DNA of 64,000 nt from the NCBI GenBank assembly GCA_023415205.1, contig JAEZLR010000029.1, positions 253,699 through 317,698 of the forward strand, read 5' to 3'. The position numbers and the translations under genes were made by a program. A model generated the notes under the pieces. That model saw nothing but the letters and a program-made list of their open reading frames with translations, had not been told where the DNA came from and searched no databases. How positions within the stretch are numbered: position 1 is the stretch's first letter; every line of letters starts with the position of its first letter. The DNA comes from Bacillota bacterium. GTDB taxonomy: Bacteria > Bacillota > Clostridia > DSM-8532. Of the stretch, positions 42,269-52,664 are shown piece by piece.

Positions 42269-43432
42269 ATGAGAAAAAGAGGCTCTGACAAGCTCAAGTT
42301 CAGTTTTATCCAGCTCACTTTTTGGTGCTCCTGGTGCGCATTCACCTCCTTTGCAGCTCTATATTTAAAAAATCAAGGACTTTCCGATGCACAAATTGGC
42401 CTTGCCTTATCGGTGAGCACTTTGGGAGGCATTCTGGGTCAATTTGTATGGGGTTATTTATGCGATAAGTTCCGATCTATAAAAAAGAATTTCCTGGCGG
42501 CCAACCTGGTGATTTGGGGGGCAGTTCTATCCTTTCTGTTTCTAAAAAACAGTCTGTGGATTTATTTAATGATGTTTCTATTGGGCTTTGCCCAGATCCC
42601 CCAGCCCTCCATTCTGGACACCTGGATTTTAAAAAAGCTCCCGGGCAGAGAGGCGGAGTACGGTCATATCCGTTTATGGGCATCGGTGGGCTTTGCCGTC
42701 TTTGCTCTGGGGTTCGGCTGGGCTATTAAGCTTTGGGGCTATGGGGTGATGTTCCTCACTGCCTCCTTCTTTATCCTCGCTACCCTTCTTGTCTCCCTCC
42801 AGATCTCCGATGCCGATGAAAAGGAGACCACCCATGAGAGCCTGAAGAAAAGCTTCAAAACCCTTCTTAAAAACAGGCGTTACCTCTTTTTTATGCTTGT
42901 CTGCTTCATCATCGGGTTGGCCTATCGAACCGTCCACCTGTTGCTGCCGTTAATCATCAGTCACGTCCACGGAAGCTCCGCTGAATTGGGCCTTGCTTAT
43001 TTTTTTGGCGTGGCCACTGAAATCCCCATGTTGCTAGCTTCAAAGCGGCTTTCTCAAAGGTTTCAGTCCAATACCCTTATCTTCTTTTCCACCCTGCTCT
43101 ACATGGCTCAGTTGGTTATTCTGCTTCTTGCCACAAGCCCGCTACTTGTCATGGTTGCCATGGCCGCACAAGGCCTGGCCTTTGGCAACTATCTGCCAAG
43201 TCTCCGGCTCTTTGTCTATGAAAATGCCCCCGAGAATTTAAGAACCTCGGCCCAGACTCTGGCCGATGCTGTATTAAGCAGCCTCACAGCCGTTATAGGC
43301 TCAGCGGCGGGAGGAGTTATCATTGAAAGCTATGGTGTCAAGACTGTCCTCATCATTGGTCTGGGACTTTTGGCCACAGCCTCACTTATTCTGCTTGGAG
43401 ACCTTATTAAAAGAAAGCTTAAAAAACCTTAA
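42269..43432 (+). CDS. MFS permease, HcaT/LacY-like (MFS_1_like)
   Basis: 387 residues, twelve predicted helices. The N-terminus FSFIQLTFWCSWCAFTSFAA followed by LYLKNQGLSDAQIGLALSVS is the pattern of the HcaT (phenylpropionate) and LacY-like sub-branch. WGYLCDKFRSIKKNF is the loop 2-3 MFS signature (G-x-x-x-D-R/K). Substrate unknown. AAAGGAA precedes the ATG at 42269. It stands alone; a promoter-like TGGACA/TATATT pair follows the gene and belongs to nfnA. Confidence 0.85.
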   Translation: MRKRGSDKLKFSFIQLTFWCSWCAFTSFAALYLKNQGLSDAQIGLALSVSTLGGILGQFVWGYLCDKFRSIKKNFLAANLVIWGAVLSFLFLKNSLWIYLMMFLLGFAQIPQPSILDTWILKKLPGREAEYGHIRLWASVGFAVFALGFGWAIKLWGYGVMFLTASFFILATLLVSLQISDADEKETTHESLKKSFKTLLKNRRYLFFMLVCFIIGLAYRTVHLLLPLIISHVHGSSAELGLAYFFGVATEIPMLLASKRLSQRFQSNTLIFFSTLLYMAQLVILLLATSPLLVMVAMAAQGLAFGNYLPSLRLFVYENAPENLRTSAQTLADAVLSSLTAVIGSAAGGVIIESYGVKTVLIIGLGLLATASLILLGDLIKRKLKKP

Positions 43433-43642
43433 TCTATTATTGTAAGGCCTTGTCCCCCCGGGATTGTAAAATTTTTAACACTGGACAAATCCTCTCAACA
43501 CGATATATTATAATTGAAACGTAAATTGAAGTTGGCATAGATATCTGTACTCACTTCTTAATGAACTGATTTTTGATTTTCTAGCGACCTTTAAGATAAA
43601 TACTCCTGAGAGTTTTAGTTTTATAGAGAAAGGGGACAGGAC

Positions 43643-44488
43643 ATGTATAAAATTGTACGAAAAGAAGTTCTGAATGCTCAAGTAAAGCTTCTTGAAATCG
43701 ATGCACCCTATGTGGCGCGAAAAGCGGAACCGGGGCAGTTTATTATTCTTCGTGTCAATGAAGAAGGCGAACGTGTTCCATTGACCATTGCCGACTATGA
43801 TAGAGAAAAGGGTACCGTCACCATCATCTTCCAGGAGGTGGGCGCATCCACTCGCTTACTGGGCTCTCTTAATGAAGGAGACAGTCTGGCGGACTTTTGC
43901 GGCCCTCTGGGTATTGCTTCCCATTTTGACGGGGTTAAAAAGGCTGCCATCATCGGTGGAGGCCTTGGAACGGCCATTGCCTATCCTCAGGCTAAAAAGC
44001 TCTTTAGCATGGGCGTTGATGTGGATGTTATAACAGGCTTCAGAAACAAGGAGCTTATTATTCTGGAGAAAGAGATGGCCGCCGTGTCCAATAGACTGGT
44101 GGTCACCACCGATGACGGCTCCAATGGTACCAAGGGCTTTGTCTCCGATATCCTCAAGCAATTGATCGATGAAGGAAACGCTTATGATGTGGTGGTGGCC
44201 ATTGGACCGCCCATTATGATGAAGGTGGTCTGCGACGTCACCCGCCCCTATGGTATTAAAACCATCGTGAGCCTAAATCCCATCATGATCGACGGAACCG
44301 GAATGTGTGGCGGTTGCCGCGTTACTGTCGGCGGCAAGACAAAGTTTGCCTGCGTCGATGGCCCCGACTTTGACGGCCATCAGGTGGATTTTCCTGAGTT
44401 AATGAGGCGTCTTTCCATCTACAAGGATCATGAAAGAACAGCTCAGGAGCGCCATCAATGTAGAATGGAGGGAATGACCCATGCCTAA
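43643..44488 (+). CDS. nfnA: NfnA, FAD/[2Fe-2S] subunit of NADH-dependent ferredoxin:NADP oxidoreductase
   Basis: 281 residues. Residues 1-95 form the FAD-binding barrel (KAEPGQFIILRVNEEGERVP), the middle is the NAD-binding domain (AAIIGGGLGTAIAYPQAKKL), and the [2Fe-2S] cluster is bound by the Asp-Cys-Cys-Cys set in DGTGMCGGCRV (about 217-227) and FACVDGPDFDGHQ. With NfnB it couples ferredoxin and NADH oxidation to NADP reduction by flavin-based bifurcation. A dihydroorotate dehydrogenase electron-transfer subunit is similar, but the partner gene settles the call. The gene overlaps nfnB by 8 bp. Confidence 0.93.
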   Translation: MYKIVRKEVLNAQVKLLEIDAPYVARKAEPGQFIILRVNEEGERVPLTIADYDREKGTVTIIFQEVGASTRLLGSLNEGDSLADFCGPLGIASHFDGVKKAAIIGGGLGTAIAYPQAKKLFSMGVDVDVITGFRNKELIILEKEMAAVSNRLVVTTDDGSNGTKGFVSDILKQLIDEGNAYDVVVAIGPPIMMKVVCDVTRPYGIKTIVSLNPIMIDGTGMCGGCRVTVGGKTKFACVDGPDFDGHQVDFPELMRRLSIYKDHERTAQERHQCRMEGMTHA

Positions 44489-45872
44489 TATGTCTTTGAA
44501 AAAGGTGGCCATCCCTGAACAGGATCCAAAGATTCGCAGCAGGAACTTTGACGAGGTTTCTTTGGGATATACCGAGGAAATGGCCATCGAGGAAGCCAAA
44601 AGGTGCCTTAATTGTAAGCATAAGCCCTGTATTGCAGGCTGCCCTGTCAATGTGCAGATCCCTGAGTTTGTCAGCCTTATTGCCGAGGGTAAATTTGCAG
44701 AGGCCTATGAGGCCATTACACAAACCAACAGTCTCCCCGCTGTTTGTGGGCGCGTCTGCCCCCAGGAGACCCAATGCGAGCAAAAATGCGTCAGGGGCAT
44801 CAAGGGTGAGCCAGTGGCTATAGGCCGTCTGGAGCGCTTTGCAGCCGATTGGGCCTTAAAAAACCTGCAAAAGACCTATGATAAAACGCTTCGAAACGGC
44901 AAGAAGGTCGCTATCATCGGCTCGGGCCCCTCGGGCCTATCCTGTGCGGGCGACCTTGTAAAGATGGGCTATGATGTGACTATTTTTGAGGCCTTCCACA
45001 CTGCCGGTGGGGTTCTGGTCTATGGTATCCCCGAATTCAGATTGCCCAAGAAGCTGGTTCAGAAGGAGATTGATGGGCTTTTAGCCCAAGGTGTGGAGAT
45101 CCGGACCAACATGGTCATCGGCAAGGTTTTTACCATCGATGAATTATTCCAGGAGGGCTACTCCGCCATTTTTATTGGTTCCGGAGCGGGGCTTCCTACC
45201 TTTATGAATATCCCTGGTGAAAATCTAAACGGCGTGTATTCCGCCAACGAATTTCTGACCCGGATCAACCTGATGAAGGCCTATAAGGCCGATGCCGATA
45301 CTCCCATCAAGCGAAGCAAGGCAGTGGCCGTGGTCGGAGGCGGGAATGTGGCAATGGATGCCGCAAGAAGCGCACAAAGACTGGGTGCGGAAAAGGTGTA
45401 CATCATCTACAGACGATCTGAGGTGGAGCTGCCCGCCCGAATTGAAGAAGTTCACCACGCCAAGGAGGAGGGCATCATCTTCAAGCTTCTCACCAATCCC
45501 ACACGGATTCTGGGAGATGAAAACGGTTGGGTCACAGGCATTGAATGTGTGGAAATGGAGCTGGGTGAGCCCGACGCTTCTGGACGGCGCCGTCCGGTGG
45601 TCAAGGAAGGTAGCGAGCATGTCATTGATGTGGATACGGTCGTTATCTCCATCGGCACCTCGCCCAACCCGCTGATCCGCAGCACCACCCCCGATCTTGA
45701 AACCAATAAATGGGGTTGTATCGTTGCCGATGAGAGGACGGGACAAACCAGTAAAGAGGGGGTCTTTGCCGGCGGCGATGCCGTAACGGGGGCCGCAACG
45801 GTCATTCTGGCCATGGGTGCGGGTAAAGATGCCGCAAAGGCCATTGATCAGTACATCCAATCCAAGCAATAG
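44481..45872 (+). CDS. nfnB: NfnB, bifurcating FAD/[4Fe-4S] subunit (GltD-like)
   Basis: 463 residues. The N-terminal ferredoxin-like domain has two cysteine groups, RCLNCKHKPCIAGCPVNVQ (about 41-59) and CGRVCPQETQCEQKC (about 90-104), for two [4Fe-4S] clusters. Two Rossmann motifs follow: VAIIGSGPSGLSCAGDL (about 136, FAD) and VAVVGGGNVAMDAARSA (about 278, NADPH), and GGDAVTGAATVILAMGAGKD closes the FAD site. The frame is 8 bp into nfnA, so the two subunits are translationally coupled. It could be named GltA/GltD-like if nfnA were absent; here it is the NfnB partner. NADPH produced would feed gdhA just downstream. Confidence 0.93.
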   Translation: MPNMSLKKVAIPEQDPKIRSRNFDEVSLGYTEEMAIEEAKRCLNCKHKPCIAGCPVNVQIPEFVSLIAEGKFAEAYEAITQTNSLPAVCGRVCPQETQCEQKCVRGIKGEPVAIGRLERFAADWALKNLQKTYDKTLRNGKKVAIIGSGPSGLSCAGDLVKMGYDVTIFEAFHTAGGVLVYGIPEFRLPKKLVQKEIDGLLAQGVEIRTNMVIGKVFTIDELFQEGYSAIFIGSGAGLPTFMNIPGENLNGVYSANEFLTRINLMKAYKADADTPIKRSKAVAVVGGGNVAMDAARSAQRLGAEKVYIIYRRSEVELPARIEEVHHAKEEGIIFKLLTNPTRILGDENGWVTGIECVEMELGEPDASGRRRPVVKEGSEHVIDVDTVVISIGTSPNPLIRSTTPDLETNKWGCIVADERTGQTSKEGVFAGGDAVTGAATVILAMGAGKDAAKAIDQYIQSKQ

Positions 45873-45886
45873 TCTCAATGAAAACA

Positions 45887-45956
45887 GAGGGGCTGTCTCA
45901 AAGTTAGATTTATGGTAAGCCATGCTGTTTTGGGGCAGCCCTTTCGTAACTTTTTT
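45887..45956 (+). terminator. palindromic terminator-like element after nfnAB
   Basis: AGGGGCTGTCTCAAA near 45888 pairs imperfectly with GGGGCAGCCCTTT near 45932-45944, and an outer stem AAAGTTA/TAACTTT leads into TTTTTT. The left arm is the same as that of the element at 26297. Confidence 0.6.
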
Positions 45957-45976
45957 GCAACTTTCAATTTCACTTC

Positions 45977-47589
<1,613 letters not shown>

Positions 47590-47632
47590 TTCAATGTTTA
47601 AAAGCCTAGCCTAAGAGAATAACAAGAAAACC

Positions 47633-47685
47633 AACCGACCCCCAAAAGTTGGACCAAAGGTCTGACCATTGGAGGTCGGTTTTTT
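47633..47685 (+). terminator. terminator of gdhA
   Basis: AACCGACC (47633-47640) and complement (47674-47681) with a smaller inner hairpin GGACC...GGTC, then TTTTTT. Confidence 0.75.
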
Positions 47686-47706
47686 ATGGGCTGGGCTTAT
47701 CCTCAC

Positions 47707-48276
47707 TTAATTCTGCGCTTCCTTGATTTTGTCTTTAAACTTCATGTAATCGATTCTTTCTTTACCGCCCGTTGACTCCAATATGGTGGAATCCTCAACA
47801 AAGCGATTGACTCCCCTCTGATAGCTCACCAAGACATATTCGGTATTCCCATCGGGCCCGATGAAGTCGTCAAGAATCATAAGATATTCTTCTCCCTTCT
47901 CGATGAGACCCCGCTGTGTACCATCCGTTACGACAAGACTAATCTCTTTCTCCGCTTTGCCTTTAAGAATCTCTTTCACCTGTAATTCGTATATGACCAC
48001 AGGTGCTGTCACCTTTACTGTTTTCCCTGATCCACCCGTCACTTCGGCAGTTCGAGTTTCTTTTTTTACACTAGTAACTTTGCAAACGGTAATAAGATCT
48101 GATTTTTCGATTAAGTTTTCCTCAGTCCAGTAGGGTTCGCTAAAGAATGCCGCCGGAAACGGAATGGCAGTTGACGCAGCAGGCGTGGGATCATCACTTC
48201 TGTAGGAGAAATATAAGATCATTAAAAGGAATAAAGGTAAAACGATAAAAAGGAGCATTCTTTTTTTAATATTCAC
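47707..48276 (-). CDS. membrane-anchored hypothetical protein
   Basis: 189 residues. A single N-terminal helix (MLLFIVLPLFLLMILYFSY, after a Lys/Arg start) points to export with retention in the membrane or cleavage. The rest is a soluble beta-rich domain with the pattern SDLITVCKVTSV...VVIYELQVKEILKGKAEKE...VVTDGTQRG...YLMILDDF, often seen in uncharacterised secreted Firmicutes proteins that resemble OB-type folds. No catalytic motif stands out. GAGGGTTT precedes the ATG at 48276. Convergent with gdhA. Confidence 0.65.
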   Translation of the reverse strand: MNIKKRMLLFIVLPLFLLMILYFSYRSDDPTPAASTAIPFPAAFFSEPYWTEENLIEKSDLITVCKVTSVKKETRTAEVTGGSGKTVKVTAPVVIYELQVKEILKGKAEKEISLVVTDGTQRGLIEKGEEYLMILDDFIGPDGNTEYVLVSYQRGVNRFVEDSTILESTGGKERIDYMKFKDKIKEAQN

Positions 48277-48368
48277 AGAAACCCTCCCTTACCGGCTTTC
48301 TTACCTTATTATCCCATAATTAATACCATATGTCATTACTTAGTCACCTTAGCTACTCTCGTTTTAGT

Positions 48369-48774
48369 CTATGGCTTTATTGCAATACCTTTGCTCAGAT
48401 AACCGGCCAATTTAATCATATGCCTGTCATAGAACTGCTCACCCCAAGAGATCTGAAATCCATTTCTGCTGAAAAAATTTGATGCTTTTGTGAGGGCTTA
48501 AGCCGTGCTCCAGAAATAAAAGCTTCCCTTCCGGCTTAAGTACCCGATTAATTTCCTTCATGGCCTTGTCTATCTCCTTGATACTGCAGAACGTAAACGT
48601 ACTGACCACCGTATCAAAGACCCCATCCTCAAAAGGCAGGGTTTCCGCATTCAAGAGACGGCAGTCCACTTTAATTGAAGCTCGGGCTATTCCCTTAGCG
48701 GCCCTACGATTCATTCCCAGATTATTTTCTACAATGGTAATCCCTCTCACCCACTTCGGATAACAGGACAGATC
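48369..48774 (-). pseudogene. decayed class I methyltransferase (UbiE-like), truncated at both ends
   Basis: The frame ending at 48439 has SAM-methyltransferase motifs from post-I onward (RGITIVENNLGMNRRA, LLNAETLPFEDGVFDTVVST, KEINRVLKPEGKLLFLEHGL), but the glycine-rich SAM loop that must precede them is missing: the frame is closed by TGA at 48775-48777. Homology-like sequence upstream of the first GTG (CYPKWV) shows the missing part was once there. At the 3' end another frame continues with readable protein (ISWGEQFYDRHMIKLAGY...) to TAG at 48369, as after a frameshift. It is unlikely to be active. Confidence 0.7.
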
Positions 48775-48884
48775 TCATCATCAGACACATTTCCTTCACC
48801 AAGCAATAATTCTATCTTTATCCCTTGAGCATATATATAGCTTGTACATCAAAAGAGAAAAAAGTATGGTACGGGGTGAAGAAT

Positions 48885-49982
48885 ATGTTCAATAGCCTTG
48901 TGGAGCTCTATCAAAGGATGGGTCTTGTGGGTTCCGTGGTCACCGGGCTCATCGTCCTTCTTTTTATCAGCGGATTCTATGTCAATATCTTGATAAGAAG
49001 GCGTTATCTCTCCCTCTCCGAGGAGCTGGCCGCTTTTTGCGCTGGGGAGCTCAAGGAATTCCATTCGGAAATACTCCAATGGGTGACCGAAGAGTACAAG
49101 GCCGGTCTCCAGAGCGGAATTGAAGCCATCAACAGCAATGCTGTCATGGACATGGCCGTGGAGGCCTATCTCAAGCTCTGTGTCTTGGGAGAAAGCTTCT
49201 TAAGAAAGGTCAATGGGCTGCTCATTACCTCAGGCCTCTTTGGAACCTTCCTAGGGCTGACGGCGGCCATCGGCAATATCGGAAATATGATGGCCGGAAC
49301 CAGTGCCGAGGCTCTTATCCAGGACTCGGGGATCAACACCTTTAAAATGCTGTTTACCTCCTTTCAGGGCATGTCGGTAGCCTTTATCACCAGCCTATTT
49401 GGGACAGGCTTTTCCATCCTCTTTTCCCTTGTTATGACCTTTCTTAATTCGGGACAGGCCAAGAAGCTCTTTATGACCCAGCTTGAAGAGTACCTGGATA
49501 TCAAGCTCGTGGCAGAATCCACTGAGGATAAGGTAAAGCAGAGCCTTGACAGAAGAGATGAGATGAATATTCTGTCCACAGTATTAAGCGATTCCCTGAC
49601 GATCTTCAACCATACTGTCCAGAACCTTCAAGTAGAGCTTGAGTCTCTCAGGGAATTTAACAAGGATTTCGGCCAAAACCTGAATCAGGCTGCAACAAGC
49701 GTATCCACCCTTTGTCAGTCCATCGACAGGCAAACCGAGGCCTTAAGTCAGAGCAGAACCCATCTTCAAGGCTGCTCGGAGGAGCTAAAATCCGTGGTTC
49801 AGGAGATACGGCAGGAAAACAGGCGAATGGAGAACATGGGAAGGACATTCGCTGAGTTAAATCAAAAGCTGGAGGAATCCACTCTTGACAGAAAGCTCTT
49901 TTTGAAGGTCGTCACGGAGATACCGGACAAGCTTCTCAACTACAGCGAGGCGGCTGTAGCCAGAATCGAAAAAGGGAGGTAA
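48885..49982 (+). CDS. MotA/TolQ/ExbB-like ion-channel subunit with coiled-coil tail (ZorA-like)
   Basis: 365 residues. Three membrane helices are predicted, at about 14-37, 111-133 and 163-187; the last two (GLLITSGLFGTFLGLTAAIG and GMSVAFITSLFGTGFSILFS) match the proton-channel core of MotA/ExbB/ZorA. The C-terminal 165 residues form a cytoplasmic helical, coiled-coil tail, as in ZorA of the Zorya defence system. The ATG at 48885 follows GGGGTGAA; the longer frame begins upstream without a site. It is paired, 5 bp apart, with a MotB-like gene. Neither ZorC, ZorD nor ZorE is present, so this is a stand-alone stator-like unit of unknown job. Confidence 0.85.
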   Translation: MFNSLVELYQRMGLVGSVVTGLIVLLFISGFYVNILIRRRYLSLSEELAAFCAGELKEFHSEILQWVTEEYKAGLQSGIEAINSNAVMDMAVEAYLKLCVLGESFLRKVNGLLITSGLFGTFLGLTAAIGNIGNMMAGTSAEALIQDSGINTFKMLFTSFQGMSVAFITSLFGTGFSILFSLVMTFLNSGQAKKLFMTQLEEYLDIKLVAESTEDKVKQSLDRRDEMNILSTVLSDSLTIFNHTVQNLQVELESLREFNKDFGQNLNQAATSVSTLCQSIDRQTEALSQSRTHLQGCSEELKSVVQEIRQENRRMENMGRTFAELNQKLEESTLDRKLFLKVVTEIPDKLLNYSEAAVARIEKGR

Positions 49983-49987
49983 GCTCA

Positions 49988-50926
49988 ATGAAAACCATGA
50001 CGAGAAACCGTCAGGCACATGAAGAAGAGCATTACTGGCCATCCTTCACTGATGTCATGTCCTCCCTTGTTTTTGTCCTCTTCTTCTTCATCGTCATCCT
50101 TTTCTTTAAACAAATTCTCTCGGTCCAATCCTATGATAGCCGACTCAATCAGGCCGAAAGCCATTTGACCCAGCAACAAAGCCAGTTGGCTCTCACCTCC
50201 GAGGATTTAAACCGCACTCAGAAGGAGCTCCAGCAAAAAACTATGGCCCTCGGGGAGCTTGAAGAATCCCTCAAGGAGCGGGAGGCCCGAATAAACCAGC
50301 TTCAGGGACAATTGACGCAGGATCGGAATTCCCTTGAACAGAAGGAACAGGAGCTCTCCCAGGTAAAAAGCCAGTTGGAGGAGATTTCTTTGCTGCGGTT
50401 GAGCCTTCTAAAGGAGGTCAAGGCCTCCATCGAGGCCGAGCTCAACCAAACCTTTACCGGGGGACAGGAGCCCCTGGTCACCATTGACAACAATGCTAAC
50501 CTGGTCATTCAGAGTAGTCTTCTTTTTTCCAAGGGCTCCAGCGACATCTCACCATCAGGACGTAAAATGCTTCGGCAGTTCGCACTGGCCTTCAATAAAA
50601 TACTTTCCAACGCATCCGCAAGAGAAAATATAGATTCTATCACCATCTCAGGGTATGCGGATTCCGATGACACCTATCAGAACAATTATACCCTTTCCTG
50701 CCAGAGGGCCATTGCCGTCATTACCACTATGATGCAGGAAAACCCCGCACTTGAGAAAAACTACGGCAGTTTTTTTCAAGCCTCGGGGTTCTCGGAATTC
50801 AGACCCTTGACCAAGGAAACCAATGAAGCGTCAAAAACAAAAAACAGGCGCATCCAAATGGCCATTCATATCAAGGATGGGCATATTCAGGAGATTATCA
50901 ACGATTATATGAGTAAGCAGCCTTGA
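49988..50926 (+). CDS. MotB/OmpA-like stator subunit (ZorB-like)
   Basis: 312 residues. The single membrane helix starts with FTDVMSSLVFVLFFFIVILF (about 20-39), where Asp22 is the equivalent of the proton-carrying Asp of MotB. A long coiled coil follows (about 50-150, heptads rich in Gln/Glu/Leu), then an OmpA-type peptidoglycan-binding domain (LLFSKGSSDISPSGRKMLRQF, ITISGYADSDDTYQNNYTLS, NRRIQMAIHIKDG). The coiled coil between membrane and OmpA domain is longer than in MotB. Likely a proton-driven, wall-anchored machine with the upstream partner. GGGAGGT precedes the ATG; the end overlaps the convergent peptidase gene by 29 bp. Confidence 0.87.
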   Translation: MKTMTRNRQAHEEEHYWPSFTDVMSSLVFVLFFFIVILFFKQILSVQSYDSRLNQAESHLTQQQSQLALTSEDLNRTQKELQQKTMALGELEESLKEREARINQLQGQLTQDRNSLEQKEQELSQVKSQLEEISLLRLSLLKEVKASIEAELNQTFTGGQEPLVTIDNNANLVIQSSLLFSKGSSDISPSGRKMLRQFALAFNKILSNASARENIDSITISGYADSDDTYQNNYTLSCQRAIAVITTMMQENPALEKNYGSFFQASGFSEFRPLTKETNEASKTKNRRIQMAIHIKDGHIQEIINDYMSKQP

Positions 50927-52025
50927 TAATGGCCGTAAGGAATTCACAGGCCTTGACCATATTGGAAATGCGGATCATTTCCTGAGTGCTGTGAACCTTT
51001 TCCATGCCCACACTGATGTCAACCGCCGGAATACCTGCACCATTAATGATGTTGGTGTCGCTGCCCCCTCCTGTGGCGTGGAGGTTAAGGGGAATGCCAG
51101 ATAACTGGGAGGCCTCTTTAAGCAGTTGAATGATGGGATCGTCTTCCTCGATACGGTAGCCGGGGTACATACGTTCCAGCTCAATTTCAACGATTCCGCC
51201 CCTGGCCTCCGCTGTTTTTTTGAAGGATTCCAGAATCTCACGTGTAAATCGTTCTATTTTTTCCTCTTCTGTGGAACGCACCTCACCTTCTACGGTGCAG
51301 GCCTCACAGACAATATTACGGGCTTGACCTCCCTGGATAATGCCAATATTGGAGGTGCTCTCCTGGTCAATACGCCCGAAATGAGGCATATTTGCAATGG
51401 CCTCGGAGGCCAGAAGAATGGCGCTTAGGCCTTTCTCAGGCTCCAATCCGGCATGGGCGGCACGTCCCTTGAAGGTTGCCATAAAGCGGTTATAATAGGG
51501 GGCTTTAACGGCCACCGTGCCAATGGGTCCCTCATCATCCAGAATAAAGGCATAATCGGCCGGAAAACTTGAAAGGTCAAGATTTCTGGCCCCAAATAGG
51601 CCGCCCTCCTCGGCTACGGTAAAGGCAAGGGTGATATCCCCGAAGGGCGTCCCATCTTCCTTTAAGGATTTCAGGGTTTCAAGAATAACGGCGATGCCTG
51701 CCGCATCATCTCCACCCAGTATAGTGGTACCATCGGTTTTTATGATATCCCCTTCAACCACCGGCTTTTTGGACAAGCCGGGAACCACCGTATCCATATG
51801 AGCCATCAGAAGCAGAGCGGGTTTATCCCTCTCCCCTTTAATCCGGCAAACAACATTGCCGGCATTTCCCCCGATTCTCTCGGCGGTTTCGTCTTCATAG
51901 GGCTCGTAGCCCATATGGGCCAGTTTTTTAAGAAGGGCATCGGCCATATCCCTTTCCTTTTTTGTCAAACTGTCTATTCGAACAAGACTTAAAAACTCTT
52001 CAACCAATCTTTCTTTATTAATCAT
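50898..52025 (-). CDS. M20-family metallopeptidase, PepT-like
   Basis: 375 residues, cytosolic dizinc aminopeptidase fold. Metal and catalytic residues: LLMAHMDTVVPG (His, Asp), TILGGDDAAGIAVILE (Asp), FTVAEEGGLFGARNLD (catalytic Glu-Glu), AFILDDEG (Asp) and ISVGMEKVHSTQEMI (His). The dimerisation domain lies between (AAHAGLEPEKGLSAILLA). Close to PepT-like tripeptidases (PepT2). AGGAGGT precedes the ATG at 52025. Its terminal 29 bp overlap the MotB-like gene. Confidence 0.92.
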   Translation of the reverse strand: MINKERLVEEFLSLVRIDSLTKKERDMADALLKKLAHMGYEPYEDETAERIGGNAGNVVCRIKGERDKPALLLMAHMDTVVPGLSKKPVVEGDIIKTDGTTILGGDDAAGIAVILETLKSLKEDGTPFGDITLAFTVAEEGGLFGARNLDLSSFPADYAFILDDEGPIGTVAVKAPYYNRFMATFKGRAAHAGLEPEKGLSAILLASEAIANMPHFGRIDQESTSNIGIIQGGQARNIVCEACTVEGEVRSTEEEKIERFTREILESFKKTAEARGGIVEIELERMYPGYRIEEDDPIIQLLKEASQLSGIPLNLHATGGGSDTNIINGAGIPAVDISVGMEKVHSTQEMIRISNMVKACEFLTAIIKAAYSYNR

Positions 52026-52146
52026 GGAATACCTCCTAGGCTCTACAGTAAATATATTATCTCATGGCAAAACCGATATCTTAATCTATGCCGCTTCTGA
52101 ACGCCTTCATTCTAAAGTGGAATTAATTTTAATAAGCCCCCGGAAG

Positions 52147-52638
52147 CTATAGACCTGTGGAACCATAACCCCCGCCTCGGTCAGAGCCTATCCCCTTTAC
52201 TGATGGAACTTTTACCAGATTCATTCGGGGAACCTGAGCAAGAACGAGCTGGGCAATCCTTTCCCCTTTTTTTATCAGGTAGGTTCCTTTTTGGTTTCCC
52301 TTGCTATCCAATGAAAGAAACTCGGAAGAGGTCTCCTTTCCTTCACAGGAGGTGTTGGTCATAAGGATACCTAATTCATCCCGATAGCCGGCATCTATGG
52401 TTCCAGGGCTATTAGGAAGGCGCAGGGGGGTCTTCAGACTGATTCCGCTTCTGGGCCGGACCTGAATCTCATACCCCTCGGGAATGGCAAGCCGGAGGCC
52501 CGTGGGAATGACCACCGTTTGACCGGGTTGGATAAGGGTGTCCTCAGCCGCGCATACATCCATCCCAGCGTCGTAGGGATTAGCATAGAACGGGAGATTT
52601 ACATCCTCCCTTAGAACCTCTATAAATACATCCACCAT
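52147..52638 (-). CDS. dut: dUTP diphosphatase
   Basis: 163 residues of the trimeric dUTPase fold with all five motifs: YDAGMDVCAAED (1), RPRSGISLK (2), PGTIDAGYRDELGI (3), KKGERIAQLVL (4) and SDRGGGYGSTGL (5, the arginine-finger-like C-terminus). An insertion between motifs 3 and 4 (about residues 110-130, TSCEGKETSSEFLSLDSKG) is longer than usual. It hydrolyses dUTP to dUMP. The ATG at 52638 has GGAGGAG 6 bp upstream; a longer frame starting at 52659 lies over that site. Encoded 26 bp after the U32 gene. Confidence 0.95.
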   Translation of the reverse strand: MVDVFIEVLREDVNLPFYANPYDAGMDVCAAEDTLIQPGQTVVIPTGLRLAIPEGYEIQVRPRSGISLKTPLRLPNSPGTIDAGYRDELGILMTNTSCEGKETSSEFLSLDSKGNQKGTYLIKKGERIAQLVLAQVPRMNLVKVPSVKGIGSDRGGGYGSTGL

Positions 52639-52664
52639 ATAAAGCTCCTCCGTTTTCATCGTTG

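Noticed and set aside
45225..45923. 232-residue minus-strand reading frame
   Set aside because: Antisense shadow of nfnB; no ribosome site or family features.
48885..50926. Complete Zorya defence system
   Set aside because: Only the ZorA- and ZorB-like genes are present; the next gene is an M20 peptidase on the other strand, and no ZorC, ZorD or ZorE is found.
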